Shown: positions 44,569 through 53,820 of the stretch, in pieces
Layout: every line of letters starts with the position of its first letter
Numbering within the stretch: the first letter of the stretch is position 1
Assembly (NCBI GenBank): GCA_021775555.1
Contig: JAJFHP010000065.1
Location: 1 to 64,000, forward strand
Reading direction: 5' to 3'
Source: Hyphomicrobiales bacterium
Lineage (GTDB): Bacteria; Pseudomonadota; Alphaproteobacteria; Rhizobiales; Methyloligellaceae
DNA: 64,000 nt
Program-made: the position numbers and the translations under genes
Notes under the pieces: generated by a model
Told to the model about the DNA's origin: nothing
Database searches by the model: none
The model's input: only the letters and a program-made list of their open reading frames with translations

Positions 44569-45726
44569 TTGAAATTCACGCTCCTGCGATACGCCACTTG
44601 CTCAGCTTTGTTCATGGTTTCGATCATCACATTGGCGGTTCCTGCGCACCCGCGCGAACAAGCTGCCAGCCTGGACGCCATGATCGGGCAAATGCTGCTT
44701 ATCGGTTTTCATGGCTCATCTCCTGGAGGGAAAGATGCCCGCAGGATCGCGTCTCAAATCGCCAAGGGTCAGATAGGCGGTGTGATTCTCATGGACCGCA
44801 ACATCCGTTCACCTCGTCAGGTGCGTGCGCTGACATCCAAATTTCACAGCACCGGCCATCCACTTACACCGATCATCTCTGTCGATCAGGAAGGCGGGCT
44901 GGTGCAGCGCCTGTCCGCCAAGAAGGGATTTAAAGCCTATCCCACCGCCCGCACGGTCGCCCGGCTCTACACACCGGAAAAAGCACGCCGTATTTACAAG
45001 TCCATGGCACAGGAGTTGGCCAAAGCCGGCTTCAACCTGAACTACGGACCCGTGCTGGATCTTAATCTCAATCGCCGCAACCCGGTCATTGGAAGATTGG
45101 GGCGCAGCTATGGTGCCGACCCTGAACGGGTTGTGGCCTATGCGCGTGCGTTCATTTCAGCCCACCGGGAAGCCAAGGTACTCACCTCCGTAAAACATTT
45201 CCCGGGGCATGGAAGCAGCTGGACCGATAGCCACAAGCGCTTCGTTGATCTTACCAAGACCTGGAAAGACATCGAGATGGAACCCTATCGGGCACTTGCC
45301 CGTGATGGCGCCATCGACACGCTCATGGTGGGACATCTCTACCACCCGGCTTTTTCCACGAACCAGCGCCTCCCTGCCACACTGACCTCGACCGCAATCG
45401 AAGGCTGGGTACGTGGTCAATTGGGATTCCAGGGCGTCGTAATCACTGACGATCTGGAAATGGGCGCCATTCGCCGTTACCACAATCTGCAAACAACACT
45501 CATCAAGGCGGTTCAGGGTGGTAATGATATCCTGATGTTTTCCGCCGCCGGCGCAGACCCGAAATTTGTCTCCAAGGCGACGCAAATCCTGCGTGATGCA
45601 GTAAATGATGGAACGATACCGCGCAAACGCGTTACCCAGGCCTACGCACGCATCAAAAGTTTGAAGCAACGTTTTCGCCCTGCCAAACCGTGGCCCATCC
45701 GGGCTATAACCGGCGCTACTCAATAG
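44569..45726 (+). CDS. Exported GH3 beta-N-acetylhexosaminidase-like enzyme
   Basis: The 385-residue protein has a signal peptide (LLRYATCSALFMVSIITLAVPA) and a GH3 domain: VDQEGGLVQRLS, the NagZ-type motif KHFPGHGSSWTDSH with the Asp-His pair, and ITDDLEMGAI with the catalytic Asp. It would act on GlcNAc-containing glycans in the periplasm or outside, unlike the cytoplasmic NagZ at 18.7 kb. The start is TTG 44569 with a GAGAGG about ten bases upstream; no ATG is available before the signal core. It overlaps the convergent nnrDE gene by 11 bases. Confidence 0.9.
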   Translation: MKFTLLRYATCSALFMVSIITLAVPAHPREQAASLDAMIGQMLLIGFHGSSPGGKDARRIASQIAKGQIGGVILMDRNIRSPRQVRALTSKFHSTGHPLTPIISVDQEGGLVQRLSAKKGFKAYPTARTVARLYTPEKARRIYKSMAQELAKAGFNLNYGPVLDLNLNRRNPVIGRLGRSYGADPERVVAYARAFISAHREAKVLTSVKHFPGHGSSWTDSHKRFVDLTKTWKDIEMEPYRALARDGAIDTLMVGHLYHPAFSTNQRLPATLTSTAIEGWVRGQLGFQGVVITDDLEMGAIRRYHNLQTTLIKAVQGGNDILMFSAAGADPKFVSKATQILRDAVNDGTIPRKRVTQAYARIKSLKQRFRPAKPWPIRAITGATQ

Positions 45727-47236
45727 AACGGATTCGGGAAATCAGTCTCAAAATTTGAGGCAGCATTTCGCTCAAATCCTCAGCGATGAGGCCTGGGCCA
45801 AACCTGTCTGCCGCCTCACCGTGCAGCCAGGCTGCAGCACATGCGGCCTCGAAGGCGGGCATCCCCTGAGCCAGCAATCCTGTTGCGAACCCAGCCAGCA
45901 CGTCTCCTGAGCCTGCCGTCGCTGTCCAGGGTGGTGCATTGTCATTTATGGCAGCGCGCCCATCTGGATGCGCCAGGACCGTATCTGCCCCCTTGAGAAG
46001 CGTAATGGCACCGCTCGCTTCCGCCGCCGCGCGGACGCGCTCCAGTTTCGAACCAGTGGGTATGATCTTTCCAAACAAGCGGGAAAACTCACCCTCATGG
46101 GGTGTCAGTATGACGGGCGCTGAGCGCCTGGAAATGGCTGTGAACAGGTCTTTAGGTTTTTTCTCGAATGACGTCAGGGCATCTGCGTCCAGCACGCAAG
46201 CCGCATCACTCTTCAATATGGTCATCACGAGTTCACGGGTTTCCTTGCCCACTCCGGCACCTGGACCGATGAGAACCGCATTCTTGCGAACATCCTGAAG
46301 GTGCTTGGCCAGCCCCTTCGGACCGCTGAAAGAGACCACCATCACCGCTGTGGAATGGGCGGCGTTGACGGCTGTCGCCGCTTTTGAACCGGCAAGTGTG
46401 ACGAGCCCAGCACCTATCCGCAACGCGCCGCGTGCGCCTAGCCGCGCCGCCCCAGTGGCATCGGGACCCCCTGATACAATGAGTGTGTGACCACGGGAAT
46501 ATTTATGCCCCCCTGTATCCGTTTGAGGAAAAAGCGCACTCCAAAGTTGTGGCATGTTGGCAAAAGTTTTGGGGGAAATGGCCTCCAGCACGCTTTCCGG
46601 AATGCCGATATCCGCAACCCTGACTTCTCCGCAATAGATGCGTCCCGGGAGAAGCAAATGGCCGGGCTTGGCCCGGAAGAAGGTGACGGTGGAAGTCGCC
46701 CGCACGGCAATCCCCCTCACCTCGCCGCTTGTTCCATCTATACCGCTCGGCACATCGACAGAAACAATGCTTGCCCCTGAACTGTTGACGGCTTCGATGA
46801 CTTCAGCAGCAATGCCATCCACATCCCGGGCGAGACCTGCACCGAAGAGTGCATCTACCACCACGTCTGCGCCGCCGACCACACCGGGCGCGAGCGCTTC
46901 AACACCGCCTTCCCATCGCGCAGCCATTTGCGCGGCATCACCCTTGAGAGCATTTATTGAGCCCAGGAGAGCAAGGCGCACCGATACCCCTTGCGCCTTC
47001 AAAAGCCGTGCGGCCACGAAGCCGTCACCGCCGTTATTACCGGGTCCGCACAGAACCAACGCGGTCCCGGCATGGGGCGCGAGCCGCATCACTTCATCAG
47101 CCACCGCACGGCCCGCGGTTTCCATCAGCTCAAGACCGGGTGTGCCGGCCTTGATGGTCAGGGCATCGGCCCGCCCCATCTCTTCAGTGGTGAGAAGTTC
47201 AATGAAAGCGGTAGCGGTATCTGGCGCGTCAGTCAT
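45716..47236 (-). CDS. nnr: Bifunctional NAD(P)HX epimerase / ADP-dependent dehydratase
   Basis: This enzyme repairs hydrated NADH and NADPH. The 506-residue protein joins an N-terminal YjeF_N epimerase domain (VLCGPGNNGGDGFVAARLL, DVPSGIDGTSG) with a C-terminal ribokinase-like dehydratase domain (VSGGPDATGAARLGARGALRIGAGLVTL, VILTPHEGEFSRLFG, TATAGSGDVLAGFATGLLAQG). Length is usual for the fused form. Its start overlaps the VOC-protein stop by four bases. Confidence 0.96.
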   Translation of the reverse strand: MTDAPDTATAFIELLTTEEMGRADALTIKAGTPGLELMETAGRAVADEVMRLAPHAGTALVLCGPGNNGGDGFVAARLLKAQGVSVRLALLGSINALKGDAAQMAARWEGGVEALAPGVVGGADVVVDALFGAGLARDVDGIAAEVIEAVNSSGASIVSVDVPSGIDGTSGEVRGIAVRATSTVTFFRAKPGHLLLPGRIYCGEVRVADIGIPESVLEAISPKTFANMPQLWSALFPQTDTGGHKYSRGHTLIVSGGPDATGAARLGARGALRIGAGLVTLAGSKAATAVNAAHSTAVMVVSFSGPKGLAKHLQDVRKNAVLIGPGAGVGKETRELVMTILKSDAACVLDADALTSFEKKPKDLFTAISRRSAPVILTPHEGEFSRLFGKIIPTGSKLERVRAAAEASGAITLLKGADTVLAHPDGRAAINDNAPPWTATAGSGDVLAGFATGLLAQGMPAFEAACAAAWLHGEAADRFGPGLIAEDLSEMLPQILRLISRIRSIE

Positions 47237-47610
47237 TCATATTCCGAAAGCTCGATCAAATTTCCATCCGGGTCACGGCAATACACCGAAAGGATCGGCC
47301 CGACCGCCCCGGTGCGTGCAATCAGACGGTCAACAATAACGATACCCAGCTCATCCAACCGTTCCTGCATGGCGCGAACGTCATCAACAACGAAGCACAG
47401 ATCACCCGAACCCGGTGTCGCCTTTAGGGCCTTCGGTTCGAATTCTTTCCCTGCCTGATGCAAATTGATTTTCTGGGAACCGAATTGCAGCGCAGTGCGC
47501 CCGCCGGCAAATGTTTCACGGATCATGCCAAGCACGCGCACATAAAAATCGCAGGTGGCTTCTATGTCAGCCACCGTTAGCACCAGATGATCGAGCCCCT
47601 TTATGGTCAT
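47233..47610 (-). CDS. VOC (glyoxalase/dioxygenase) family protein
   Basis: The 125-residue protein has two paired beta-alpha-beta-beta-beta modules: GLDHLVLTVADIEATCDFYVRVLGM at the N-terminus and SGDLCFVVDDVRAMQERL with YCRDPDGNLIELSEY at the end. His8 and a C-terminal Glu lie where VOC metal ligands occur. This subgroup is often labelled virulence-protein-like or glyoxalase-like and its substrate is unknown. It is translationally coupled (ATGA) to the downstream nnr gene. Confidence 0.9.
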   Translation of the reverse strand: MTIKGLDHLVLTVADIEATCDFYVRVLGMIRETFAGGRTALQFGSQKINLHQAGKEFEPKALKATPGSGDLCFVVDDVRAMQERLDELGIVIVDRLIARTGAVGPILSVYCRDPDGNLIELSEYE

Positions 47611-47765
47611 TCAATATCCCTGGACCACGACGCTGAAGACAGTTTTGAACAAATTCTATGCAGCTTGCCTAAAAAAGATGCAGAATGGACGATACCAAAC
47701 GAAACCCTTGAATGGGGAAATCCATAACATACTGTTTTTTATTTGTTATATCTCATTTACCCGTT

Positions 47766-48190
<425 letters not shown>

Positions 48191-48281
48191 CCCTCCTGAT
48201 CAAGGGGATGGAAGTTTATGAGAACCCAATCGAATCCACGTCAGACAGTGAAACTACTTTCAGGTAAAACAGGGGATTAAA

Positions 48282-49691
48282 ATGGCAGACGCAAGTAAAG
48301 TATTAAAACAGATCAAGGATGACGACGTCAAATTCGTTGACCTGAGATTTACTGATCCCAGGGGTAAACTGCAGCATCTCACCATGGATGTTTCGGCAAT
48401 GGGGGAAGAAGAATTTGCCGACGGGATCATGTTCGATGGCTCATCCATTGCCGGCTGGAAGGACATCTCCCAGTCGGACATGGCCCTGATGCCCGATCCA
48501 GAGACAGGTTCGCTTGATCCGTTTTTTGCGCAAACGACACTGACGATATTCTGTGACATCATTGAGCCGACAACGGGTGAGCTGTATGAACGCGACCCGC
48601 GCGCCACAGCCCGCAAGGCGGAAGCCTATCTCCAGCAGACCGGCATCGGTGACACGGCCTATTTTGGCCCGGAAGCAGAATTCTTCATCTTCGACGACGT
48701 GCGCTTTGCCTCCGATCCCTACAACACCGGTTTCAAACTCGATTCAAGCGAGTTGCCCACCAACATGGACACAGAATATGAGATGGGCAATCTGGGTCAT
48801 CGGGTTCGCACCAAGGGTGGCTACTTCCCCGTACCGCCGGTCGACTCCTGCCAGGACATTCGTTCTGAGATGCTCTCCGTCATGTCCGAAATGGGCGTTG
48901 GCGTAGAAAAACAGCATCACGAAGTGGGTGCCGGACAGCACGAGCTCGGGATCAAGTTTGACAAGCTGGTGACCATGGCTGACCAGATGCAGATCTACAA
49001 ATATGTGGTGCACAATGTGGCCCAGGCTTACGGCAAAACAGCAACCTTCATGCCCAAGCCCGTTTTTGGTGACAACGGCACCGGCATGCATTGCCATCAG
49101 TCGATCTTCAAAAAAGGTGAAGCTATCTTCGCGGGCAACAAATATGCCGATTTGTCCGAGGCCTGCCTATTTTACATTGGCGGCATCCTGAAACACGCCA
49201 AGGCCCTGAACGCCTTCACCAACCCGTCGACCAACTCTTACAAGCGTCTGGTGCCGGGTTATGAGGCGCCGGTGCTGCTGGCCTATTCAGCGCGCAACCG
49301 GTCCGCGTCCTGCCGCATCCCGCATGTGGCAAATCCGAAAGGCAAGCGCTGCGAAGTGCGTTTCCCGGATCCCATGGCCAACCCGTATCTGGCGTTTGCT
49401 GCCATGCTGATGGCCGGCCTTGATGGCATCGAGAACAAGATCGATCCGGGCGACCCGATGGACAAGAACCTCTACGACCTGCCACCGGAGGAACTTGAAA
49501 ACATTCCGACCGTGTGCGGTTCGCTGCGCGAGGCATGCGAACAACTCGACGGTAACCGCGACTTCCTGAAAAAAGGCGGAGTCTTCACCGACGATCAGAT
49601 CGATGGCTATCTCGAGCTGAAGATGGAAGAGGTTGAGCGGACAGAGATGACGCCTCATCCGGTCGAGTTTGATATGTATTACAGCTCGTAA
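48282..49691 (+). CDS. glnA: Glutamine synthetase type I
   Basis: GlnA makes glutamine from glutamate and ammonia. The 469-residue protein shows DGSSIAGW, the metal/ATP segments [13 protein letters not shown]-like ([14 protein letters not shown]), [36 protein letters not shown] and the adenylylation site Tyr398 in NLYDLPPEE. It is the GSI-beta type regulated by adenylylation. AGGGG precedes the start. A strong terminator follows. Confidence 0.98.
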   Translation: MADASKVLKQIKDDDVKFVDLRFTDPRGKLQHLTMDVSAMGEEEFADGIMFDGSSIAGWKDISQSDMALMPDPETGSLDPFFAQTTLTIFCDIIEPTTGELYERDPRATARKAEAYLQQTGIGDTAYFGPEAEFFIFDDVRFASDPYNTGFKLDSSELPTNMDTEYEMGNLGHRVRTKGGYFPVPPVDSCQDIRSEMLSVMSEMGVGVEKQHHEVGAGQHELGIKFDKLVTMADQMQIYKYVVHNVAQAYGKTATFMPKPVFGDNGTGMHCHQSIFKKGEAIFAGNKYADLSEACLFYIGGILKHAKALNAFTNPSTNSYKRLVPGYEAPVLLAYSARNRSASCRIPHVANPKGKRCEVRFPDPMANPYLAFAAMLMAGLDGIENKIDPGDPMDKNLYDLPPEELENIPTVCGSLREACEQLDGNRDFLKKGGVFTDDQIDGYLELKMEEVERTEMTPHPVEFDMYYSS

Positions 49692-49717
49692 TCGAGCTTG
49701 AGATTATGAGAATGAGA

Positions 49718-49752
49718 AATGGGGCGGCCCGCCTGGGACCGCCCCATTTTTT
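49718..49752 (+). terminator. Rho-independent terminator after glnA
   Basis: AATGGGGCGG (49718-49727) pairs with CCGCCCCATT (49739-49748), extended inward by CCC/GGG, and is followed by a run of Ts up to 49752. It lies 27 bases after the glnA stop. Confidence 0.95.
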
Positions 49753-49878
49753 CGCCCCGCCAATACCGGACTCTGCAGACCAGCGCTAAGATACGCTTTC
49801 CCCAATGGCCTTACCGCTAACTTGAGCGGTTGTCCGGCTAGCTCCCCCCGGGCAAATCAAATTTCTGGCTCCTGCGGC

Positions 49879-50184
49879 TCAAGTGACCAGGAAGACGATG
49901 CAAATCACCCCCACCATCATCAGCGTGGCAAGCGAACCCTTGCGGCGCTCGTACCAGTCCTTGACCAGAGATGGAAATCTGCGCAGCGCAAAGTTCACAA
50001 CTGACAGAAAACCGAGAGCACCAATAACCGCAAGCACCAGGAATGAACTGTCAGCAGGATTCTGCACAGCATATCCGCTGGTGGCCGCCAATCGCTGCCC
50101 CGTGACCGCGCTGGCACTCACAAATGTAAATAAAGATGCCCCTCCCAGACAGAGCAGGCATGCATAACGCAACAGGATACCCAT
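49879..50184 (-). CDS. Small membrane protein, unknown
   Basis: The 101-residue protein has three likely membrane helices (LLCLGGASLFTFVSASAV, SFLVLAVIGALGFLSVV, LATLMMVGVICIVFLV) with a basic segment RRFPSLVKDWYERRKG between the second and third. I do not recognise a family. It lies 102 bases downstream of the thioredoxin-like gene in the same direction. Confidence 0.6.
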   Translation of the reverse strand: MGILLRYACLLCLGGASLFTFVSASAVTGQRLAATSGYAVQNPADSSFLVLAVIGALGFLSVVNFALRRFPSLVKDWYERRKGSLATLMMVGVICIVFLVT

Positions 50185-50286
50185 AGACCCATTTCCCCGA
50201 TTTATTATTCAGGAGAATAGCAGCAGGGCGTAAAAGAAGGCGTAACCGACAAGGTTAGCAAATTCTGAACAAAATGGAGTTCAGAG

Positions 50287-50841
50287 TCAGGCCGCTTTCC
50301 ATTTGATGCCGCAGCCCATGGAACCAATCTGCTCAGCCGGCCCGGTGCCTGTCCGGGCAATCATCTTCATGGCTTCAAGCAATTCGCGGCGCGCATCCTT
50401 AGAGGCGGCCTCGCGCCCGCTCTCATCGAGCCGGCCGCGATACTGCAACTCCAGATCGGCATTGAAGCCAAAGAAATCCGGTGTGCACACCGCGCCCCAG
50501 TCACGCGCGACCCGCTGGCTCTCGTCATGCAGGTATGGAAATGTGAAGCGATTTTCTTCGGCAAAAGCCTTCATCTTGTCGAAGGAATCATCCGGATGTG
50601 TGCTTGCGTCATTCGCGCAAATGGCGGCCACTCCAATGCCATGAGACTGGAGTTCGGACATATCCCGCACAACGCGGTCGACTATGGATTTCACATATGG
50701 ACAGTGGTTGCAGATAAACATGACGAGAGTGCCATTGTCCCCGCGCACATCATTCAACCTGTAGCTCTTCCCATCCGTTGCCGGCAGCTCGAACTCGCGT
50801 GCCTTCCAACCAAAGTCGCAAATCGGGGGATGCTCTGCCAT
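50287..50841 (-). CDS. Thioredoxin-like/AhpC-TSA family protein
   Basis: The 184-residue protein has a thioredoxin fold with the active-site-like motif ICNHCPYVK after GTLVMFI, then the AhpC/TSA-like parts FAEENRFTFPYLHDESQRVARDWGAVCTPDFFGF. Such CxxC peroxiredoxin-like proteins are common but their targets are not known. There is no signal peptide, so it is cytoplasmic. The upstream neighbour region is non-coding. Confidence 0.88.
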   Translation of the reverse strand: MAEHPPICDFGWKAREFELPATDGKSYRLNDVRGDNGTLVMFICNHCPYVKSIVDRVVRDMSELQSHGIGVAAICANDASTHPDDSFDKMKAFAEENRFTFPYLHDESQRVARDWGAVCTPDFFGFNADLELQYRGRLDESGREAASKDARRELLEAMKMIARTGTGPAEQIGSMGCGIKWKAA

Positions 50842-50997
50842 GGGCTCTCTCCTCTGTCTGTGGCACCGCCCAGTCTACCCCACGCTGCTTCCTGCAAGCG
50901 AGCGGGGAAAACTTTCCGTATGCGTCAAATTGTGATTTGACGCGATGCCCATGGTTGCCTCATTGTCATGTTTGCAACCACAGGGAGGTTTACGAAA

Positions 50998-51036
50998 ATG
51001 ACCCCTCCGGACCAGCGTAAGCCGTCCAATCTATAG
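50998..51036 (+). CDS. Possible 12-residue small ORF
   Basis: ATG 50998 is preceded by AGGGAGG at good spacing and encodes MTPPDQRKPSNL before TAG. The ribosome site is better than that of most annotated genes here. It may be a leader peptide or a chance match; no homologue can be named. Confidence 0.3.
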   Translation: MTPPDQRKPSNL

Positions 51037-51355
51037 CGGTGCGAGTGCTTGAGAAAGCGAAAGCGCCCCTCCAGGACGGCAGCCGAAGCAGACAATTTCA
51101 CGACTTGAGAAAAGCGCGTTCGCGGTAGGATAGCCATGTCCGACATGGCTGATGAGCAGCCACTCATGCCTTTCCCTGTTCCTTGCCGATATGCGCGCTT
51201 GAACAGCCCGGCATGTTCGGGCGGGGTGTGATACGAGGCGGGTCGCAAGGCCAGGTTCACCTCACGGGAGACACTGTCTTTCCCACGGGATATGGATTTG
51301 AGAACCTTCTCCGCAAAACACACAGAGCCCCATTCGCTTGAGATCGACACTCTCG

Positions 51356-51389
51356 AAACCCCGCCGGACAATATGTGCGGCGGGGTTTT
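51356..51389 (+). terminator. Strong hairpin terminator with no obvious upstream gene
   Basis: AAACCCCGCCG (51356-51366) and CGGCGGGGTTT (51378-51388) form a perfect 11-bp stem with an 11-base loop, and a T run continues to 51389 on the plus strand. No recognised plus-strand gene ends before it, which suggests an unannotated transcript. On the minus strand the same hairpin has only three Ts. Confidence 0.8.
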
Positions 51390-51499
51390 GGAGAACGCTG
51401 AAACATAATATATTTGCTGCCATTTGAAGCTACAATATTGACAAAAAATGTATAAATCACAGATACTTGAAAAAAGGCACACAAAAATACATTATTTTA

Positions 51500-52528
51500 A
51501 TGATGTCAGAAAATTCAGCGGCAAAATTCACATCTGCATATCTTATCCCCATCGAGTTATTCACGAAGTTACGGGGCCTGGATTGGGAAAAGGTTGTAAA
51601 TAAGTTTGATCTCAATCCTGCTATTGCAGCTGATCCGGATTCGATGAGTTCCTTTGAGGAAGTTGTCGCGGTCTATGAATTTATTGCTCAGTTAGCCAAT
51701 GACGATGCCGCTGGTGTAACCATTGGTTCAGATACACCTTTGGGAATCGCCGGAGTTTTTGACTATGTCGCATTGTCCGCGCCGACCTTGCGGGTGGCCA
51801 TGCAAAACTGGGTGCGCTTTCATGACCTGCCAACAAATGCGTTTTCGCTGGAATTTACAGAAAATAGCCGTTTTGGATATCTGAAATGGGAGATTTCAGA
51901 GAGCTACGGACCAAATACACAATTCATTGGAGTGGTTTTCGCGTTCATCGTTTCCCGCATCAGATATATCGCAAATGACCCGTCCGTGAATCCCGTTGCG
52001 GAATTCAAACATTCAAAGCCTGGAAATATCGAGGAATATGAGCGTCACATTGGGCCCAACCTGCAGTTCAATCGTCCGCATGCTCGCCTTGCCATACCCG
52101 CAAACCTGCTTTCTGAAAGCTCACCCCAATGCGAGCCCAATCTCTATGACATCATCGAACAAACAGCCCTGAAAAAGCTCAGGGAGCAGGAGAATAAATC
52201 CGATCAGATATTTCTCATCACACAACGAATTAGCAAAAGCCTGATAAATGGAAACGTCTCAATTGAGACCATAGCCAGGGAAATGGGCATGTCAGGGCGG
52301 TCTCTGCAGCGCATCCTGAAATCATCGGGGACCAACTTCCGTGAACTGACCGAAAAGGTTCGTAAATCCTTGTCGAAACACTATCTCACCCAGACGGACA
52401 TATCCCTGAACGAGATTGCCTTCATGCTTGGATATTCCGACCAGAGCGCATTTTCTCGCGCTGCAAGGGGCTGGTTTGGCGTCTCGCCAAGAACCTATCG
52501 CATAAAGCACGGCGCCAGATCCCAATAG
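51500..52528 (+). CDS. AraC-family transcriptional regulator
   Basis: The 342-residue protein has an N-terminal ligand domain of the arabinose-binding-like type found in OruR/ArgR-like AraC regulators (GVFDYVALSAPTLRVAMQNWVRF, GIAG). A C-terminal double helix-turn-helix follows: VSIETIAREMGMSGRSLQRILKSSGTNFRELTEKVR and ISLNEIAFMLGYSDQSAFSRAARGWFGVSPRTYR. ATG 51500 or 51503 is the likely start; TTG 51467 would add 11 residues and neither has a clear ribosome site. The target is unknown. Its A+T-rich start differs from neighbours. Confidence 0.92.
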   Translation: MMSENSAAKFTSAYLIPIELFTKLRGLDWEKVVNKFDLNPAIAADPDSMSSFEEVVAVYEFIAQLANDDAAGVTIGSDTPLGIAGVFDYVALSAPTLRVAMQNWVRFHDLPTNAFSLEFTENSRFGYLKWEISESYGPNTQFIGVVFAFIVSRIRYIANDPSVNPVAEFKHSKPGNIEEYERHIGPNLQFNRPHARLAIPANLLSESSPQCEPNLYDIIEQTALKKLREQENKSDQIFLITQRISKSLINGNVSIETIAREMGMSGRSLQRILKSSGTNFRELTEKVRKSLSKHYLTQTDISLNEIAFMLGYSDQSAFSRAARGWFGVSPRTYRIKHGARSQ

Positions 52529-52749
52529 ACCCATTGGTCTTGCCAGCCCTGGAGCAGGCGGGGGACCGGATAATCCAGGTGCCGCCCATTCCTTGCCCCT
52601 AGGGGAGCGTGCTGAAGAGCGTCTTTGGCCTGAGGAAACGAAGCGGCTCCTACATTGGTTCGTGCGTTCAGTGCCAATAGCAGTCACGAGCCGTCAACTT
52701 CCGGAAAGTCCAAAAAACCAATGCCGGGCGGGAAGAGACCAGACTCAAC

Positions 52750-53052
52750 CTATTGCGGACACATCAAGACGACGGCAGTACAGGTCGTGCGGCCAGAGTT
52801 GGAACTGCACTGTGTTCTGCCATTTTGACGAGCACTCATGCCGCGGGCTTGCGCCGCGTTGATTTCACTGAAGACCTTACCTACCAATGCCGCACGGGCT
52901 TTTTGTGCGGAATGACTGGAATTGGTGACCAGTTTGCCGAAGCAGACCTTTCCTGCCTGTACCGGTTGTGAAAGTCCAACCATCAGAATGCCGGCGCTGA
53001 CGACACCAATGCCGAGAAGGCTGGCGATGGAGCGTTTCGATTGATTGACCAT
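52750..53052 (-). CDS. Small exported protein, unknown
   Basis: The 100-residue protein has a signal peptide (basic NQSKRS, core IASLLGIGVVSAGILMVGL, cleavage near VQAGK). The mature part of about 67 residues has four cysteines (VCFGK, TQCSS, TTCTA, LMCPQ), which could form two disulfides. The segment KARAALVGKVFSEINAAQARGMSARQ is helical. I do not recognise a family. It lies 32 bases downstream of the META-domain gene in the same direction. Confidence 0.65.
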   Translation of the reverse strand: MVNQSKRSIASLLGIGVVSAGILMVGLSQPVQAGKVCFGKLVTNSSHSAQKARAALVGKVFSEINAAQARGMSARQNGRTQCSSNSGRTTCTAVVLMCPQ

Positions 53053-53084
53053 TGTTCTGTCCTTTCAAGGTTGATTTAAGGGGG

Positions 53085-53567
53085 TTAGTGCTTCTTTTTC
53101 AGCCTCAGACGTGCCTTACCGGTCACATCCAGCAGGATCAGATGGCCGGGCTTTTGAACGACTTTCATTTCGCTGGTCTTGGCTTTCAGGAATGTGCGTT
53201 CGAGCAGCATCTTTTCGCCCGGGCCCGGACATAGTCTTCGGGTCAGTGCGCCAGCGCCTATTGGAAAACGGAGCGTTTTGCCATCAAATGTATAAGGGCC
53301 GTGAATCCAGTTACACCCCGCATTACCACCCACAGAGCCATCTGTTTTGAAGGCGATACGCGGATGAGACGTGAAGGGTTTGTTCCACCCGTCTATGTAG
53401 GTGACGGTCCACTCGCCGAGGACGCTCGTAGTGACATTTTCGTCACCCGTCGGAGTAACGGTTTGCGCATGGGAGGATTGAATTCCGAAATTGGTGAGTA
53501 AAAACAGTCCAGAGAAAAAAACTGTGCAATTAATCCAATTGCGCGAAGTGCGCTTTGAAACAATCAT
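53085..53567 (-). CDS. Exported META/HslJ-like domain protein
   Basis: The 160-residue protein has a signal peptide (VFFSGLFLLTNFGIQSSHAQ) and a META-like domain: GEWTVTYIDG, IAFKTDGSVGGNAGCNWIHGPYTFDGKTLRF, then ALTRRLCPGPGEKMLLERTFLKA. This matches the pattern GxWxV...GCNxxxGxYxxxG...C...E..F of HslJ/META proteins. HslJ is linked to stress and drug tolerance in E. coli. The two cysteines (Cys in GCN and in RLC) are a conserved family pair. It probably forms a pair with the small exported gene downstream. Confidence 0.85.
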   Translation of the reverse strand: MIVSKRTSRNWINCTVFFSGLFLLTNFGIQSSHAQTVTPTGDENVTTSVLGEWTVTYIDGWNKPFTSHPRIAFKTDGSVGGNAGCNWIHGPYTFDGKTLRFPIGAGALTRRLCPGPGEKMLLERTFLKAKTSEMKVVQKPGHLILLDVTGKARLRLKKKH

Positions 53568-53820
53568 AGTGCCCTCCCAAAAGTGCTTAAAAAAATCAGC
53601 TTCTCTCGTTGGTCGCGGGAGCGCGGCAAAAGGTTCAATGGGTACGAACTTTTTTTAGCCGGGATCAGAGGAGCAACAGGATGGGCAATCGATGGCGCTT
53701 AGAGGGTGGCCGGTCACATAAGATTGCCTCCTCCTTGAAAAACACACATGCGCGTGGCACGAAGCGGGCTACACTGAACACGAGAGATTCGCGAAAAAGA
53801 TTCGCAGGACGAAAGACCAT

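Larger units (their letters stand above)
50842..51499. other. Long stretch without a convincing gene
   Basis: About 650 bases lie between the thioredoxin-like gene and the AraC-type regulator. They contain a 12-codon ORF at 50998-51036 (MTPPDQRKPSNL) with AGGGAGG eight bases upstream, an ATG frame from 51136 to 51408 broken by TGA at 51229, and a strong plus-strand terminator at 51356-51389. A minus-strand frame also spans 50925-51482 but does not look like protein. The arrangement would fit a plus-strand small RNA or leader transcript. I cannot identify a known RNA family here. Confidence 0.5.

Noticed and set aside
51229-51231. TGA in the 51136-51408 frame as a selenocysteine codon
   Set aside because: No selenocysteine insertion hairpin directly after the TGA, no known selenoprotein similarity, and the frame itself is unproven.
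50925-51482. 185-codon minus-strand frame in the gap before the AraC-type gene
   Set aside because: Mixed composition, no start with a ribosome site, no domain; it crosses the terminator hairpin.
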